Shown: one piece after another, positions 1 through 6,814 of the stretch
Layout of the letters: each line of letters opens with the position of its first letter
Position numbering within the stretch: position 1 is the first letter of the stretch
Source: an uncultured Bacteroidales bacterium
GTDB lineage: Bacteria > Bacteroidota > Bacteroidia > Bacteroidales > UBA932
Assembly: GCA_905233655.1 (NCBI GenBank)
Contig: CAJOCS010000006.1
Coordinates: 1 to 32,163 of the forward strand
Length of the DNA stretch: 32,163 nucleotides
Reading direction: 5' to 3'
Notes under the pieces: model-generated
What the model was told of the DNA's origin: nothing
Database searches by the model: none
The model's input: only the letters and a program-made list of their open reading frames with translations
Made by a program: the position numbers and the translations under genes

Positions 1-20
1 AGGCAGCCATGAAGCACTAA
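1..20 (+). CDS. Possible 3' end of an upstream gene
   Basis: The frame ending in TAA at 18-20 reads A-A-M-K-H-stop and stays open to the window edge. It sits directly before a strong hairpin at 22-55, which fits the tail of a plus-strand gene converging on the barrel-protein gene. Only six codons are visible, so no function can be given and it could be non-coding. Confidence 0.25.
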
Positions 21-21
21 A

Positions 22-55
22 AAAATCGGCCACTCCTTCCGGGGTGGTCGATTTT
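22..55. terminator. Bidirectional intrinsic terminator
   Basis: A 15-pair stem (22-36 with 41-55, two G-T wobbles) closes a TTCC loop. On the minus strand it is followed by a run of T (the A run at 19-25), so it should end the minus-strand barrel gene. The TTTT at 52-55 may let it also stop plus-strand transcription. Confidence 0.8.
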
Positions 56-72
56 GTAATGATCGCTGTGTT

Positions 73-732
73 CTAGAAGTTGTAGCCTACGCCAATCTTT
101 ATCTGCATAGGACGGGTGGCGGTAACGGTTGCGGAACCAACGACGGGAACGGTGGTGGTGTCGTCATAGGTCTTGAGGAGACCCCAGTCAAAACCTACCA
201 TTACCTGGTACTTGTTGGCAACTTCAATACCTGCACCGGCGCCAACGAGGACGTTGAAACGTTTGTGGGTTGCATAAAAGTCCTCTGAATAATAGTCGTT
301 GATGGTGGTGGTGCCGCCGCTGGTGTAGCTGGACTTCTTGATGAGGCCAATCTGCAGTGCGGGACCTGCGAAGGCAACGAGTTTGAAATCGTGGGCGAGA
401 TTGTAACCGAAGGTCACGTTAACAGGAATGTTGACTGCGATGTCGGTATACTTGGTGTCGTCATCGTTTCCGAACAGGGCGGAAAGGAATGCGCCGGGAG
501 CGAGGCCGAGGCCATTCACTGCAGGAATTGCAAGATTGTAGGATACTCCGGCATATCCACCGTTGAGATCAAGATTTACAGTGCTCGTACCATTACCCAC
601 AATGGTAGTGGCAACGGTGACGGTCTTGTCCTGTGCATTCATGAAGCCTGCACCCACAGAAAGCTGTGCATAAGCCTGGGTTCCCATGAGGAAGAGGGCT
701 GCTGCGAAAATAGTTGCAAATACTTTTTTCAT
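73..732 (-). CDS. Secreted outer-membrane beta-barrel protein
   Basis: This 219-residue protein starts with a clear Sec signal peptide (about residues 1-22, ending A-Y-A). The rest alternates short amphipathic strands with Gly/Asn/Thr-rich turns and ends in an aromatic residue (G-V-G-Y-N-F), the usual C-terminal signature of an outer-membrane barrel recognised by the BAM complex. It resembles the small 'outer membrane beta-barrel' (OMP_b-brl) proteins common in Bacteroidetes, whose substrates are generally unknown. It is monocistronic, with its own promoter (770-800) and a terminator at 22-55. A porin, adhesin or structural role cannot be told apart from sequence. Confidence 0.8.
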   Translation of the reverse strand: MKKVFATIFAAALFLMGTQAYAQLSVGAGFMNAQDKTVTVATTIVGNGTSTVNLDLNGGYAGVSYNLAIPAVNGLGLAPGAFLSALFGNDDDTKYTDIAVNIPVNVTFGYNLAHDFKLVAFAGPALQIGLIKKSSYTSGGTTTINDYYSEDFYATHKRFNVLVGAGAGIEVANKYQVMVGFDWGLLKTYDDTTTVPVVGSATVTATRPMQIKIGVGYNF

Positions 733-769
733 AACGATATAAGGTTAATATTAGTTGTCTTTGTCTCAG

Positions 770-800
770 CAAATGTAACCATTATTGATGAAAAAACAAA
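770..800 (-). promoter_or_regulatory. Promoter of the barrel-protein gene
   Basis: On the minus strand, TTTG (800-797) is followed after 19 bases by TACATTTG (777-770), a full match to the Bacteroidetes sigma-ABfr consensus TTTG-N19-21-TAnnTTTG. It gives a leader of roughly 30 bases before the start codon at 732. Confidence 0.75.
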
Positions 801-821
801 CAATATCCCCATTTCTTGGGA

Positions 822-852
822 TTGCAGGCGGCCTGTAACCGCCGTATCTTTG
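822..852 (+). promoter_or_regulatory. Promoter for a possible small RNA
   Basis: TTG (822-824) and TATCTTTG (845-852) are 20 bases apart, a good Bacteroidetes promoter. The spacer carries an inverted repeat GGCGG (827-831)/CCGCC (839-843) that could be an operator. No convincing ORF starts just downstream; a hairpin terminator follows at 910-940. Confidence 0.5.
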
Positions 853-858
853 TGGCAG

Positions 859-940
859 AAAACAGATAAGCCATACAGTTTATATAGTAAAGATTATTGT
901 TGTGTACGACCTTCTTCGCCGCGAGGCGCGGAAGGTTTTT
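859..940 (+). ncRNA. Candidate small RNA (~80 nt)
   Basis: The segment lies between a well-formed promoter (822-852) and an intrinsic terminator (910-940) and encodes no credible protein. The first ~50 bases are AT-rich and look unstructured; the 3' part is a GC-rich stem capped by a GCGA (GNRA) loop. This is the arrangement of a trans-acting sRNA or a short regulatory leader. It matches no RNA family I recognise. The alternative is an attenuated leader of apt, but apt has its own promoter at 975-982. Confidence 0.35.
910..940 (+). terminator. Intrinsic terminator before apt
   Basis: CCTTC (910-914) pairs with GAAGG (931-935) and CGCC (917-920) with GGCG (925-928), closing a GCGA tetraloop, followed by five T. 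The arms are separated by a small TT/CG internal loop. Confidence 0.65.
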
Positions 941-953
941 CACTTAAGTGAAA
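938..953. promoter_or_regulatory. 16-base perfect palindrome, possible operator of apt
   Basis: TTTCACTTAAGTGAAA is perfectly self-complementary. It lies 22-37 bases upstream of the apt -7 element, where the -33 element would be, so a dimeric regulator bound here could control the apt operon. It could also be a chance AT-rich palindrome adjoining the terminator T-run. Confidence 0.45.
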
Positions 954-974
954 CAACCTAAAATGATTTTTTTG

Positions 975-982
975 TATATTTG
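975..982 (+). promoter_or_regulatory. apt operon -7 promoter element
   Basis: TATATTTG matches TAnnTTTG. There is no good TTTG at the -33 position; that place is taken by the palindrome at 938-953. The apt ATG follows at 1001. The TTG at 980 overlaps this element and so is not the start codon. Confidence 0.65.
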
Positions 983-1000
983 TGGATAAACATTGAAATA

Positions 1001-1567
1001 ATGGACTACAGTTCTCATCTCAAGTTCTATCCCGACTTCCCGGTCCGCGGAGTCAATTTCGTAGACATCATTCCTCTGATGCAGGACAAGGCCCTCTTCA
1101 AGAGCCTTATCGAAGACCTCGGAAAACTCTGTAAGAGCCCCAATGTAGCAGCCCCCGAGGCCCGCGGTTTTCTCTTCTCTTCACCCATGCTGGTGCTTTG
1201 CCCCCACATCTGCAACGTGATTCCGCTCCGCAAGAAAGGCAAGCTGCCCCATGCCCAGGGAGACCTCGTGGGAGTGGACATCACCAAGGAATACGGCGCC
1301 GACCAGATTTACTTCCGCATTTCCGACGTCGCCGCCGGAGAGCCCGAGGGAGATGTTTTCAATGTCACCTTCTTCGACGACGTGCTTGCAACCGGCGGAA
1401 CCGCCTCCGGAATAGCCCGTGGCCTCGAGGCCTGCAAAGTTGTCCGCGACGGAAAGGAATACGGCATCAAGGTCACCGATTTCGTTTTCCTGGCGGAAAT
1501 CGACGTCCTTAACGGCCGTAAGCTTCTCGACGGAATAGCCCCTGTTAAAACCCTGATACATCTATAA
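1001..1567 (+). CDS. apt: Adenine phosphoribosyltransferase
   Basis: This 188-residue enzyme condenses adenine with PRPP to give AMP in purine salvage. The hallmarks are present: F-Y-P-D-F-P near the N-terminus, the E-A-R-G-F-L-F block, P-L-R-K-K-G-K-L-P, E-Y-G-A-D-Q, and the PRPP-binding loop F-F-D-D-V-L-A-T-G-G-T. The ATG at 1001 is chosen over the upstream TTG (980) because the TTG lies inside the -7 element and family similarity starts here. It is first in an operon with the peptidase gene (1-base gap) and the two NagB-type genes. Compared with E. coli Apt there is a modest insertion of about 10 residues after the PRPP loop. Confidence 0.92.
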   Translation: MDYSSHLKFYPDFPVRGVNFVDIIPLMQDKALFKSLIEDLGKLCKSPNVAAPEARGFLFSSPMLVLCPHICNVIPLRKKGKLPHAQGDLVGVDITKEYGADQIYFRISDVAAGEPEGDVFNVTFFDDVLATGGTASGIARGLEACKVVRDGKEYGIKVTDFVFLAEIDVLNGRKLLDGIAPVKTLIHL

Positions 1568-1568
1568 T

Positions 1569-2441
1569 ATGAGGCTCGACGGAAGACGCGAAAGCACCAA
1601 TGTGGAAGACCGCAGAGGCGGTCTTTCCGGTGGCAAGAAAGCCGGGCTCGGCCTTGGCGGAATAGCCGTAATAGCAATCCTCACCTTCATGATGGGCGGC
1701 AATCTGGGCGACGTGGTCCAGAACGTGCAGAACGCCGGCGGAATCGGCACGGTACAAACCTCCGACGGCGAAGCCCTCACCCCGGAATACGAGGAACTCG
1801 CAACCTTCTCCCGCCAGATTCTCGCATCCACCGAGGATGTCTGGAGCTCCTATTTCAGGCAGAACAACATCGGCACCTACCGTAACCCCACCCTGGTTCT
1901 CTACACCGGTTCCACTTCCACCAGCTGCGGCACCGGAGAGGCCGCCATGGGGCCTTTCTACTGCTCCGGCGACGAGAAACTCTACATCGACCTGAGTTTC
2001 TTCGCCACCATGAAGCAGCAGCTCGGGGCCGACGGCGACTTCGCCTACGCCTACGTTATCGCGCATGAGGTTGGGCACCACGTCCAGAATCTTCTCGGGA
2101 CCCTGGGCCAGGCGCACCAGCAGATGGCCCGCATGAATGAAACCCAGGCCAACCGCATAAGCGTGCGCATCGAACTCCAGGCCGACTTCTATGCCGGCGT
2201 CTGGGCCCACTACGAGAACACGATGTTCGATTCCATAGAGGACGGAGACCTCGAAGAGGCCATCCGCTGCGCCTCCGTAATCGGCGACGACTACCTCCAG
2301 AACAAGGCCCGCGGCTATGCCGTGGAAGAGTCCTTCACCCACGGCACCGCCCAGCAGCGCATGCGCTGGCTGCGCAAAGGCATGCAGACCGGCGATCTCC
2401 GCCAGGGCGACACCTTCAGCCTTTCCGACAGAGAATTATAA
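1569..2441 (+). CDS. YpfJ-family neutral zinc metallopeptidase
   Basis: The 290-residue protein has a short basic, Gly-rich N-terminus, one membrane helix (about residues 27-42, an uncleaved anchor) and a C-terminal catalytic domain. The zincin motif H-E-V-G-H-H is visible in A-Y-V-I-A-H-E-V-G-H-H-V-Q-N-L-L-G. A downstream E-L-Q-A-D-F-Y-A-G-V-W helix probably supplies further active-site residues, as in the Pfam 'putative neutral zinc metallopeptidase' family. The substrate is unknown for the whole family; the domain probably faces the periplasm. It starts one base after apt stops and is 17 bases before the NagB fusion, so it is very likely co-transcribed, although no functional link to purine or amino-sugar metabolism is known. 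Confidence 0.85.
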   Translation: MRLDGRRESTNVEDRRGGLSGGKKAGLGLGGIAVIAILTFMMGGNLGDVVQNVQNAGGIGTVQTSDGEALTPEYEELATFSRQILASTEDVWSSYFRQNNIGTYRNPTLVLYTGSTSTSCGTGEAAMGPFYCSGDEKLYIDLSFFATMKQQLGADGDFAYAYVIAHEVGHHVQNLLGTLGQAHQQMARMNETQANRISVRIELQADFYAGVWAHYENTMFDSIEDGDLEEAIRCASVIGDDYLQNKARGYAVEESFTHGTAQQRMRWLRKGMQTGDLRQGDTFSLSDREL

Positions 2442-2458
2442 CAAACACAAACACAGAT

Positions 2459-4384
2459 ATGAGCAAGCATTTCACTCTTCCCTACGAGGGGGGTCTCATA
2501 GAGAAGAACCTCCCCATGGGTATTCTCCACAGCTATGAGAAAATCTGGACGGACATCTATCCCGAATCCAGACCTGCCTCCCTTGCCGTGGCCGACATCG
2601 TGACCGACGCCATCAACTCCCACAAGGAGGGGCTGTTCCGCCTGGGTCTCACCACCGGTGCTACCCCCACTTCGCTTTACAACGAGCTGGCAAGGCGCTG
2701 CGCCGCAGGTGCGTTGTCGTTCCGCAACGTGGAGATTTACTCCATCGATGAATATTATCCTTCATCCAGCGACGAGCTTCAGAGCCGCAACCACCGCCTT
2801 CACGAGGCCCTTCTGGACAAGATCGACATTTTGAAGGAAAACGTTCACATCCCCGACGGCACTGTGCCGCAGGACAGAGTTTCGGCCTACTGCGCCGACT
2901 TCGACACCAAGGCCAGGAATCTGGATTTGCTTGTTATCGGCATCGGTGAGCAGGGACAGGTCGGCTTCAACGAGGCCGGCTCCAGCGAGAAGTCCCGCAC
3001 CCGCACCGTCCGCCTTTCCTACAAGTCCCGCAAGAGGCAGTCGCGCGCTTTCAACCACGACATGTCCATCACTCCGGACAAGGCCATCACCATGGGTATC
3101 GGCACTATGCTCAGCGCAAAGCGAATAATCCTCATGGCGTGGGGCGAAGACAAGGCCGCCGCGGTGAGGGCCATTGCGGAAGGTCCCGTGGACCTGGCAT
3201 GCCCGGCGTCTCTGCTTCAGAAGCACGAACATATCAGATTCTTCGTGGACGAGACTGCGGCGAGCTCCCTCACCCGCGTGGTGGCTCCCTGGCTCGTCGG
3301 CCCCTGCGACTGGACCCCGAAGTTCATCCGCAAAGCCGTCGTATGGCTCTGCCAGACTGTTGGCAAGCCCATCCTGAAACTCACCGAGAAGGACTACCTG
3401 GACAACTCCCTGAGCGAGCTCCTGGAGAAGTTCGGCCCCTTCGACAAGATTAATATCGAGGTCTTCAACGACCTTCAGCACACCATCACCGGATGGCCCG
3501 GCGGCAAACCCAATGCCGACGACAGCACCCGTCCGGTGCCCGCAAATCCTTATCCCAAGACCGTCCTCATCTTCAGCCCCCACCCGGACGACGATGTGAT
3601 TTCCATGGGTGGAACCTTCATCCGTCTGGCAAGCCAGGGACACAACGTTCACGTCGCCTACGAGACTTCCGGCAACGTGGCCGTTCACGACGATGTGGTG
3701 CTCCAGCACATGGACGCCGCATACCAGCTGGGTTACGGCAACCATTTCGCCGAAGCCAAGGCCCTTATCGACAGCAAGGTGCCCGGCGAGCCCGAACCCC
3801 GCGGCCTGCTTGAGATGAAGGGTGCAATCCGTCGCAGCGAAGCCCGCGGCGCCGTGCGCTCCTTCGGCCTCGACGACGAACACAACGCCCACTTCCTGAA
3901 CCTCCCGTTCTACGAGAGCGGCGGCATCAAGAAGAATCCCCGTACCCAGGCCGACGTGGATATCATCAAGAAGCTGATGAACGAGCTGAAGCCCGACATG
4001 ATTTTCATGGCCGGCGACCTTGCCGACCCTCACGGAACCCACCGCGTATGCACCGAGGCGGCGATGGAGGCCCTTGACCAGATTAAGGAAGAGGGTGCTG
4101 CTTGGACCGCCAACACCCATGTGTGGCTGTATCGCGGCGCATGGATGGAGTGGGAGCTCGGCCGTGTTGACATGGCTGTTCCGCTGAGCCCCGACGAGGT
4201 GGTGAAGAAACGTCACGCCATTTTCCGTCACCTCTCACAGAAGGACATCGTCCCGTTCCCGGGCGAAGACCCGCGCGAGTTCTGGCAGAGGGCCGAGGAG
4301 CGCACCCAGAACACCGCACGCCTGTACGACCAGCTTGGCATGGCAGAATACCAGGCCATAGAAGTATTCCTGAAACTCTATTAA
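2459..4384 (+). CDS. NagB-like / PIG-L deacetylase fusion protein
   Basis: A 641-residue two-domain protein. Residues ~25-290 form a glucosamine-6-phosphate isomerase/deaminase (NagB) fold with the phosphate loop G-L-T-T-G-A-T-P-T (63-71) and S-I-D-E-Y-Y (D97). However, the catalytic segment reads G-I-G-E-Q-G-Q-V-G-F-N-E, so the Asp and His of canonical G-x-D-G-H-I-A-F-N-E are Gln165 and Gln167. Residues ~365-560 are a LmbE/PIG-L-type zinc N-deacetylase with S-P-H-P-D-D-D (373-379) and H-G-T-H (525-528). This fusion is known in Bacteroidetes and is often labelled glucosamine-6-phosphate deaminase. The sequence suggests that deacetylation of an N-acetyl amino sugar is the real activity and that the NagB half binds sugar phosphate or has changed chemistry. 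An intact nagB follows 10 bases downstream. Confidence 0.88.
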   Translation: MSKHFTLPYEGGLIEKNLPMGILHSYEKIWTDIYPESRPASLAVADIVTDAINSHKEGLFRLGLTTGATPTSLYNELARRCAAGALSFRNVEIYSIDEYYPSSSDELQSRNHRLHEALLDKIDILKENVHIPDGTVPQDRVSAYCADFDTKARNLDLLVIGIGEQGQVGFNEAGSSEKSRTRTVRLSYKSRKRQSRAFNHDMSITPDKAITMGIGTMLSAKRIILMAWGEDKAAAVRAIAEGPVDLACPASLLQKHEHIRFFVDETAASSLTRVVAPWLVGPCDWTPKFIRKAVVWLCQTVGKPILKLTEKDYLDNSLSELLEKFGPFDKINIEVFNDLQHTITGWPGGKPNADDSTRPVPANPYPKTVLIFSPHPDDDVISMGGTFIRLASQGHNVHVAYETSGNVAVHDDVVLQHMDAAYQLGYGNHFAEAKALIDSKVPGEPEPRGLLEMKGAIRRSEARGAVRSFGLDDEHNAHFLNLPFYESGGIKKNPRTQADVDIIKKLMNELKPDMIFMAGDLADPHGTHRVCTEAAMEALDQIKEEGAAWTANTHVWLYRGAWMEWELGRVDMAVPLSPDEVVKKRHAIFRHLSQKDIVPFPGEDPREFWQRAEERTQNTARLYDQLGMAEYQAIEVFLKLY

Positions 4385-4394
4385 TAAAACGAAT

Positions 4395-5189
4395 ATGAAA
4401 GTAATTATCCGAAACAATTCCGCAGAAGGCTCTCTCTGGGCCGCCCATTATATTGCCGCGAAAATCAACGCAAAGGCAAAAGTTAGCAACAAGCCCTTCG
4501 TAATCGGTCTTTGCACCGGTTCCACCCCCATTGAGACCTATGCCGAGCTCATCCGCATGGTCAAGGCCGGGGAAGTGAGCTTCAAGAACGTTATCTCGTT
4601 CAACATGGACGAATATGTGGGCCTGCCCGTGGAGCATCCCGAAAGCTATCACAGCTTCATGCACCGCTATCTCTTCGACCATATCGACGAGAAGCCCGAG
4701 AACATCCACATCCTGGACGGCAACGCTCCCGACATCGAGGCCGAGTGCGCCGCCTACGAGAAAGCCATCGTCGACGCCGGCGGCTTCGACCTGTTCCTCG
4801 GCGGAGTGGGCGAGGACGGCCACATCGCCTTCAACGAGCCGTTCTCTTCCCTGAGCTCCCGCACCCGCGTCGTAACCCTCACCCAGGACACCCGCGAGGT
4901 GAACGCCCGCTTCTTTGACGGCGACTTCAACAAAGTCCCCAAGCAGGCACTCACGGTTGGCGTTGCCACCGTCCTGAGCTCCAAGGAAGTTGTAATTCTG
5001 GCATTCGGCTCAAAGAAAGCCCGCGCCCTCAAGGACGCCATCGAAGGCCCCATGAGCCACTACTGCACCCTCAGCGGCCTGCAGAACCATCCCGCCGGAA
5101 CCATCGTCTGCGACGAGAACTCCATCAGCGAGGTGAAGGTCTCCAGCTACCGCTACTTCAAAGCCGTCGAAGAGGCCGAGAATCTCTAG
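4395..5189 (+). CDS. nagB: Glucosamine-6-phosphate deaminase
   Basis: This 264-residue cytosolic enzyme converts glucosamine-6-phosphate to fructose-6-phosphate and ammonia, feeding amino sugars into glycolysis. All catalytic signatures are intact: G-L-C-T-G-S-T-P, F-N-M-D-E-Y-V-G-L with the general-base Asp, and G-G-V-G-E-D-G-H-I-A-F-N-E-P with the Asp, His and Glu missing from its fused upstream neighbour. Length is normal for NagB (E. coli 266). It ends the apt operon; the terminator at 5212-5241 follows. The pairing with the fusion protein suggests a route deacetylating and deaminating GlcNAc-derived sugars. Confidence 0.95.
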   Translation: MKVIIRNNSAEGSLWAAHYIAAKINAKAKVSNKPFVIGLCTGSTPIETYAELIRMVKAGEVSFKNVISFNMDEYVGLPVEHPESYHSFMHRYLFDHIDEKPENIHILDGNAPDIEAECAAYEKAIVDAGGFDLFLGGVGEDGHIAFNEPFSSLSSRTRVVTLTQDTREVNARFFDGDFNKVPKQALTVGVATVLSSKEVVILAFGSKKARALKDAIEGPMSHYCTLSGLQNHPAGTIVCDENSISEVKVSSYRYFKAVEEAENL

Positions 5190-5211
5190 CAGCTGTAAGT
5201 ACTACAAAAAA

Positions 5212-5241
5212 AAGAGGGGAGCCGCGTGGCTTCCCTCTTTC
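5212..5241. terminator. Bidirectional terminator between nagB and the secreted-protein run
   Basis: A 13-pair stem (5212-5224 with 5229-5241) closes a GCGT loop, with A-rich sequence on the left and T-rich on the right. It can therefore end both the plus-strand nagB operon and the minus-strand genes converging from 6761. Confidence 0.8.
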
Positions 5242-5258
5242 TGTTATTTGCAAGGCTC

Positions 5259-5708
5259 TTAGAAAGTGAGCACGAAGCCGTAGAGACCTACGGTGTAGCC
5301 GCTTTCAAAGCTATAGGCCTTGATTTCGAACTTGTACTCTCCGGTGGAGTTGCAGTGGAACGAAACGATGGCGGTGTTGCTGGTGTCGGCATCGCGGCCA
5401 ACTTCGATCCAGGAGTCTCCGCTCCTGCGGTAGACCACGAGGTCGGTGTCGTGGATGCGGTTGTCACCGATGGCGATAGCCATGTAATCGTTGCCGGAAT
5501 AGAGGGTACGGGTGTAGGTCTTGATGTTGTCGTCCTGGGTGATCTGGTTCATCTGGGCGCCAGCGAAGGTGTTGTCACTGTCTTCGAGGGTCTCGATGAT
5601 GTCGATAACCTTGTTCACCAGACGTTTGGCGGGACCTGCATTGGCGGTCTGAACGGAAAGAGCCATGAAGGCTGCGGCGAGGGCCAGAATTGTGAAAATA
5701 CGTTTCAT
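5259..5708 (-). CDS. Small secreted PPC-like protein, copy B
   Basis: 149 residues with a Sec signal peptide (1-24, ending A-N-A). The C-terminal ~90 residues (T-Y-T-R-T-L-Y-S-G-N-D-Y onward, with D-T-D-L-V-V-Y and G-E-Y-K-F-E-I-K-A-Y) look like a bacterial pre-peptidase C-terminal (PPC) beta-sandwich, a module often found on secreted enzymes but here standing alone. It is a close paralogue of the gene at 5724-6191, nearly identical in the PPC part and divergent in the first ~55 residues. It lies 15 bases downstream of that copy and is last in a three-gene run ending at the 5212-5241 terminator. The function is unknown; binding of a cell-surface ligand or a structural role is possible. Confidence 0.7.
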   Translation of the reverse strand: MKRIFTILALAAAFMALSVQTANAGPAKRLVNKVIDIIETLEDSDNTFAGAQMNQITQDDNIKTYTRTLYSGNDYMAIAIGDNRIHDTDLVVYRRSGDSWIEVGRDADTSNTAIVSFHCNSTGEYKFEIKAYSFESGYTVGLYGFVLTF

Positions 5709-5723
5709 AATGCGCAGGTGTTA

Positions 5724-6191
5724 TCAGTCAAACGAAAGGACAAATCCATAGAATCCATAGGAGTAGCCGCTCTCAAAGCTGTAGGCCTTGATTTCGAACT
5801 TGTACTCTCCCGTGGAGGAGCAGTGGAATGTAACGACGGCGGTGTTGCTGGTGTCGGCATCGCGGCCAACCTCAACCCAGGAATCACCGCTTCTGCGATA
5901 GACCACGAGGTCGGTGTCGTGGATGCGGTCGTCACCGGCTGCAACAGCAGTGTAGTCGTTGCCGGAGTACAGGGTGCGGGTGTAGGTGCGGATGTTGGAG
6001 CTCTGGGAGAGCTGATCCACCTGGATGGCGGCTACGGTTTCGTCGTTGTCGTCTTCCAGAAGGCTTACGAGTTCACGCACCCTTCTCATGATGGGAATGC
6101 CGGACTGGGCCGAGGCAGAGAACGAGGCGTCTGTGAGAAGCAGAGCAGCCACGAGAGTTCCCATCAACACGGTTACGAAAGGTTTTTTCAT
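5724..6191 (-). CDS. Small secreted PPC-like protein, copy A
   Basis: 155 residues; signal peptide about 1-28 (ends A-S-A-Q), then a short helical segment with acidic stretch L-L-E-D-D-N-D-E, then the PPC-like beta domain shared with its downstream twin. Most of the last ~90 residues are the same in the two proteins (for example T-Y-T-R-T-L-Y-S-G-N-D-Y, R-I-H-D-T-D-L-V-V-Y-R-R-S-G-D-S-W, G-R-D-A-D-T-S-N-T-A). This implies a recent tandem duplication or gene conversion. No catalytic motif is visible, so it is probably a non-enzymatic periplasmic or surface protein. Confidence 0.7.
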   Translation of the reverse strand: MKKPFVTVLMGTLVAALLLTDASFSASAQSGIPIMRRVRELVSLLEDDNDETVAAIQVDQLSQSSNIRTYTRTLYSGNDYTAVAAGDDRIHDTDLVVYRRSGDSWVEVGRDADTSNTAVVTFHCSSTGEYKFEIKAYSFESGYSYGFYGFVLSFD

Positions 6192-6236
6192 AGGCTTTTT
6201 TGTTAGTGGATTAATAATAAGTTAGTTTTCAGTTGT

Positions 6237-6761
6237 TTATTCTGCCGGAGTCGGGTCCTGGCCTCCGTCCGAGCCCTTGTAGTCGAACCCGCGTGCATGG
6301 TAGGTCCAACTGTGGAGGGTGTCGGAATTGTGATCCCTTATGGAAATGACCTGGCGGAAGACACGGATATCCTGTGCTCCTCCTCCGCCGACTCCTATTC
6401 TGCCGATTTTTGTCCACGCGCCACCGCTGAGGGAATAGACCGAAGCGCAGAGGGCCGCGTCTGTCCTGCGCGCCACCACCAGTTCGGGATTCCTGTCGCC
6501 GGTGAAATCGTGAATTCCCACCACCACTTCTCCATTTCCGTCATCCAGAATGGCATCTCCAACGGAGACTCTCTCGCCGTCCACAACGGCCTGCCACGAG
6601 TTGCTGCCAATGCGGAAGTCCAGTGAACCGGACTCCCCGAAGAAGTAACTGTCAAGGCCGATGATGAAGGTTCTGGATGCGTTATCCGTGTATGTACGGG
6701 TTTGAGCTCCCACGGTGAGAGCCGTTAAAAATAACGCAAGAATGGAGATAATCCTCTTCAT
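6237..6761 (-). CDS. Secreted protein with an FG-GAP/VCBS-like segment
   Basis: 174 residues with a signal peptide (1-19, ending V-G-A-Q). The segment V-V-V-G-I-H-D-F-T-G-D-R-N-P-E-L-V-V-A resembles one blade of an FG-GAP/VCBS-type calcium-binding repeat. The C-terminus is Gly/Asp/Pro-rich (G-S-D-G-G-Q-D-P-T-P). It is first in the minus-strand run, has its own promoter (6769-6801), and lies 45 bases before the PPC-like copy A. One blade cannot make a propeller, so it may oligomerise or be a degenerate form. No function can be assigned. Confidence 0.65.
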   Translation of the reverse strand: MKRIISILALFLTALTVGAQTRTYTDNASRTFIIGLDSYFFGESGSLDFRIGSNSWQAVVDGERVSVGDAILDDGNGEVVVGIHDFTGDRNPELVVARRTDAALCASVYSLSGGAWTKIGRIGVGGGGAQDIRVFRQVISIRDHNSDTLHSWTYHARGFDYKGSDGGQDPTPAE

Positions 6762-6768
6762 ACAAGCA

Positions 6769-6801
6769 CAAATATAACAATTAAATAACTAAATTTGCAA
6801 A
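6769..6801 (-). promoter_or_regulatory. Promoter of the secreted-protein run
   Basis: Minus-strand TTTG (6801-6798), 21 bases, then TATATTTG (6776-6769): an excellent Bacteroidetes promoter. It overlaps the divergent guaB promoter, so the two may compete. Confidence 0.75.
6790..6797 (+). promoter_or_regulatory. guaBA operon -7 promoter element
   Basis: TAAATTTG fits TAnnTTTG and implies a short leader of about 12 bases before the guaB ATG at 6815. No clear -33 element is seen. It lies inside the 21-base spacer and -33 region of the divergent minus-strand promoter. Confidence 0.55.
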
Positions 6802-6814
6802 TAAAAAGCCAAAA

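Noticed and set aside
2762..4231. 489-codon minus-strand ORF opposite the NagB/PIG-L fusion
   Set aside because: Antisense shadow; Val/Gly/His-rich composition without motifs, and the plus-strand gene is well supported.
5226..6206. 326-codon plus-strand ORF with an internal repeat
   Set aside because: The apparent protein repeat mirrors the tandem paralogues on the minus strand, which have signal peptides and proper gene boundaries.
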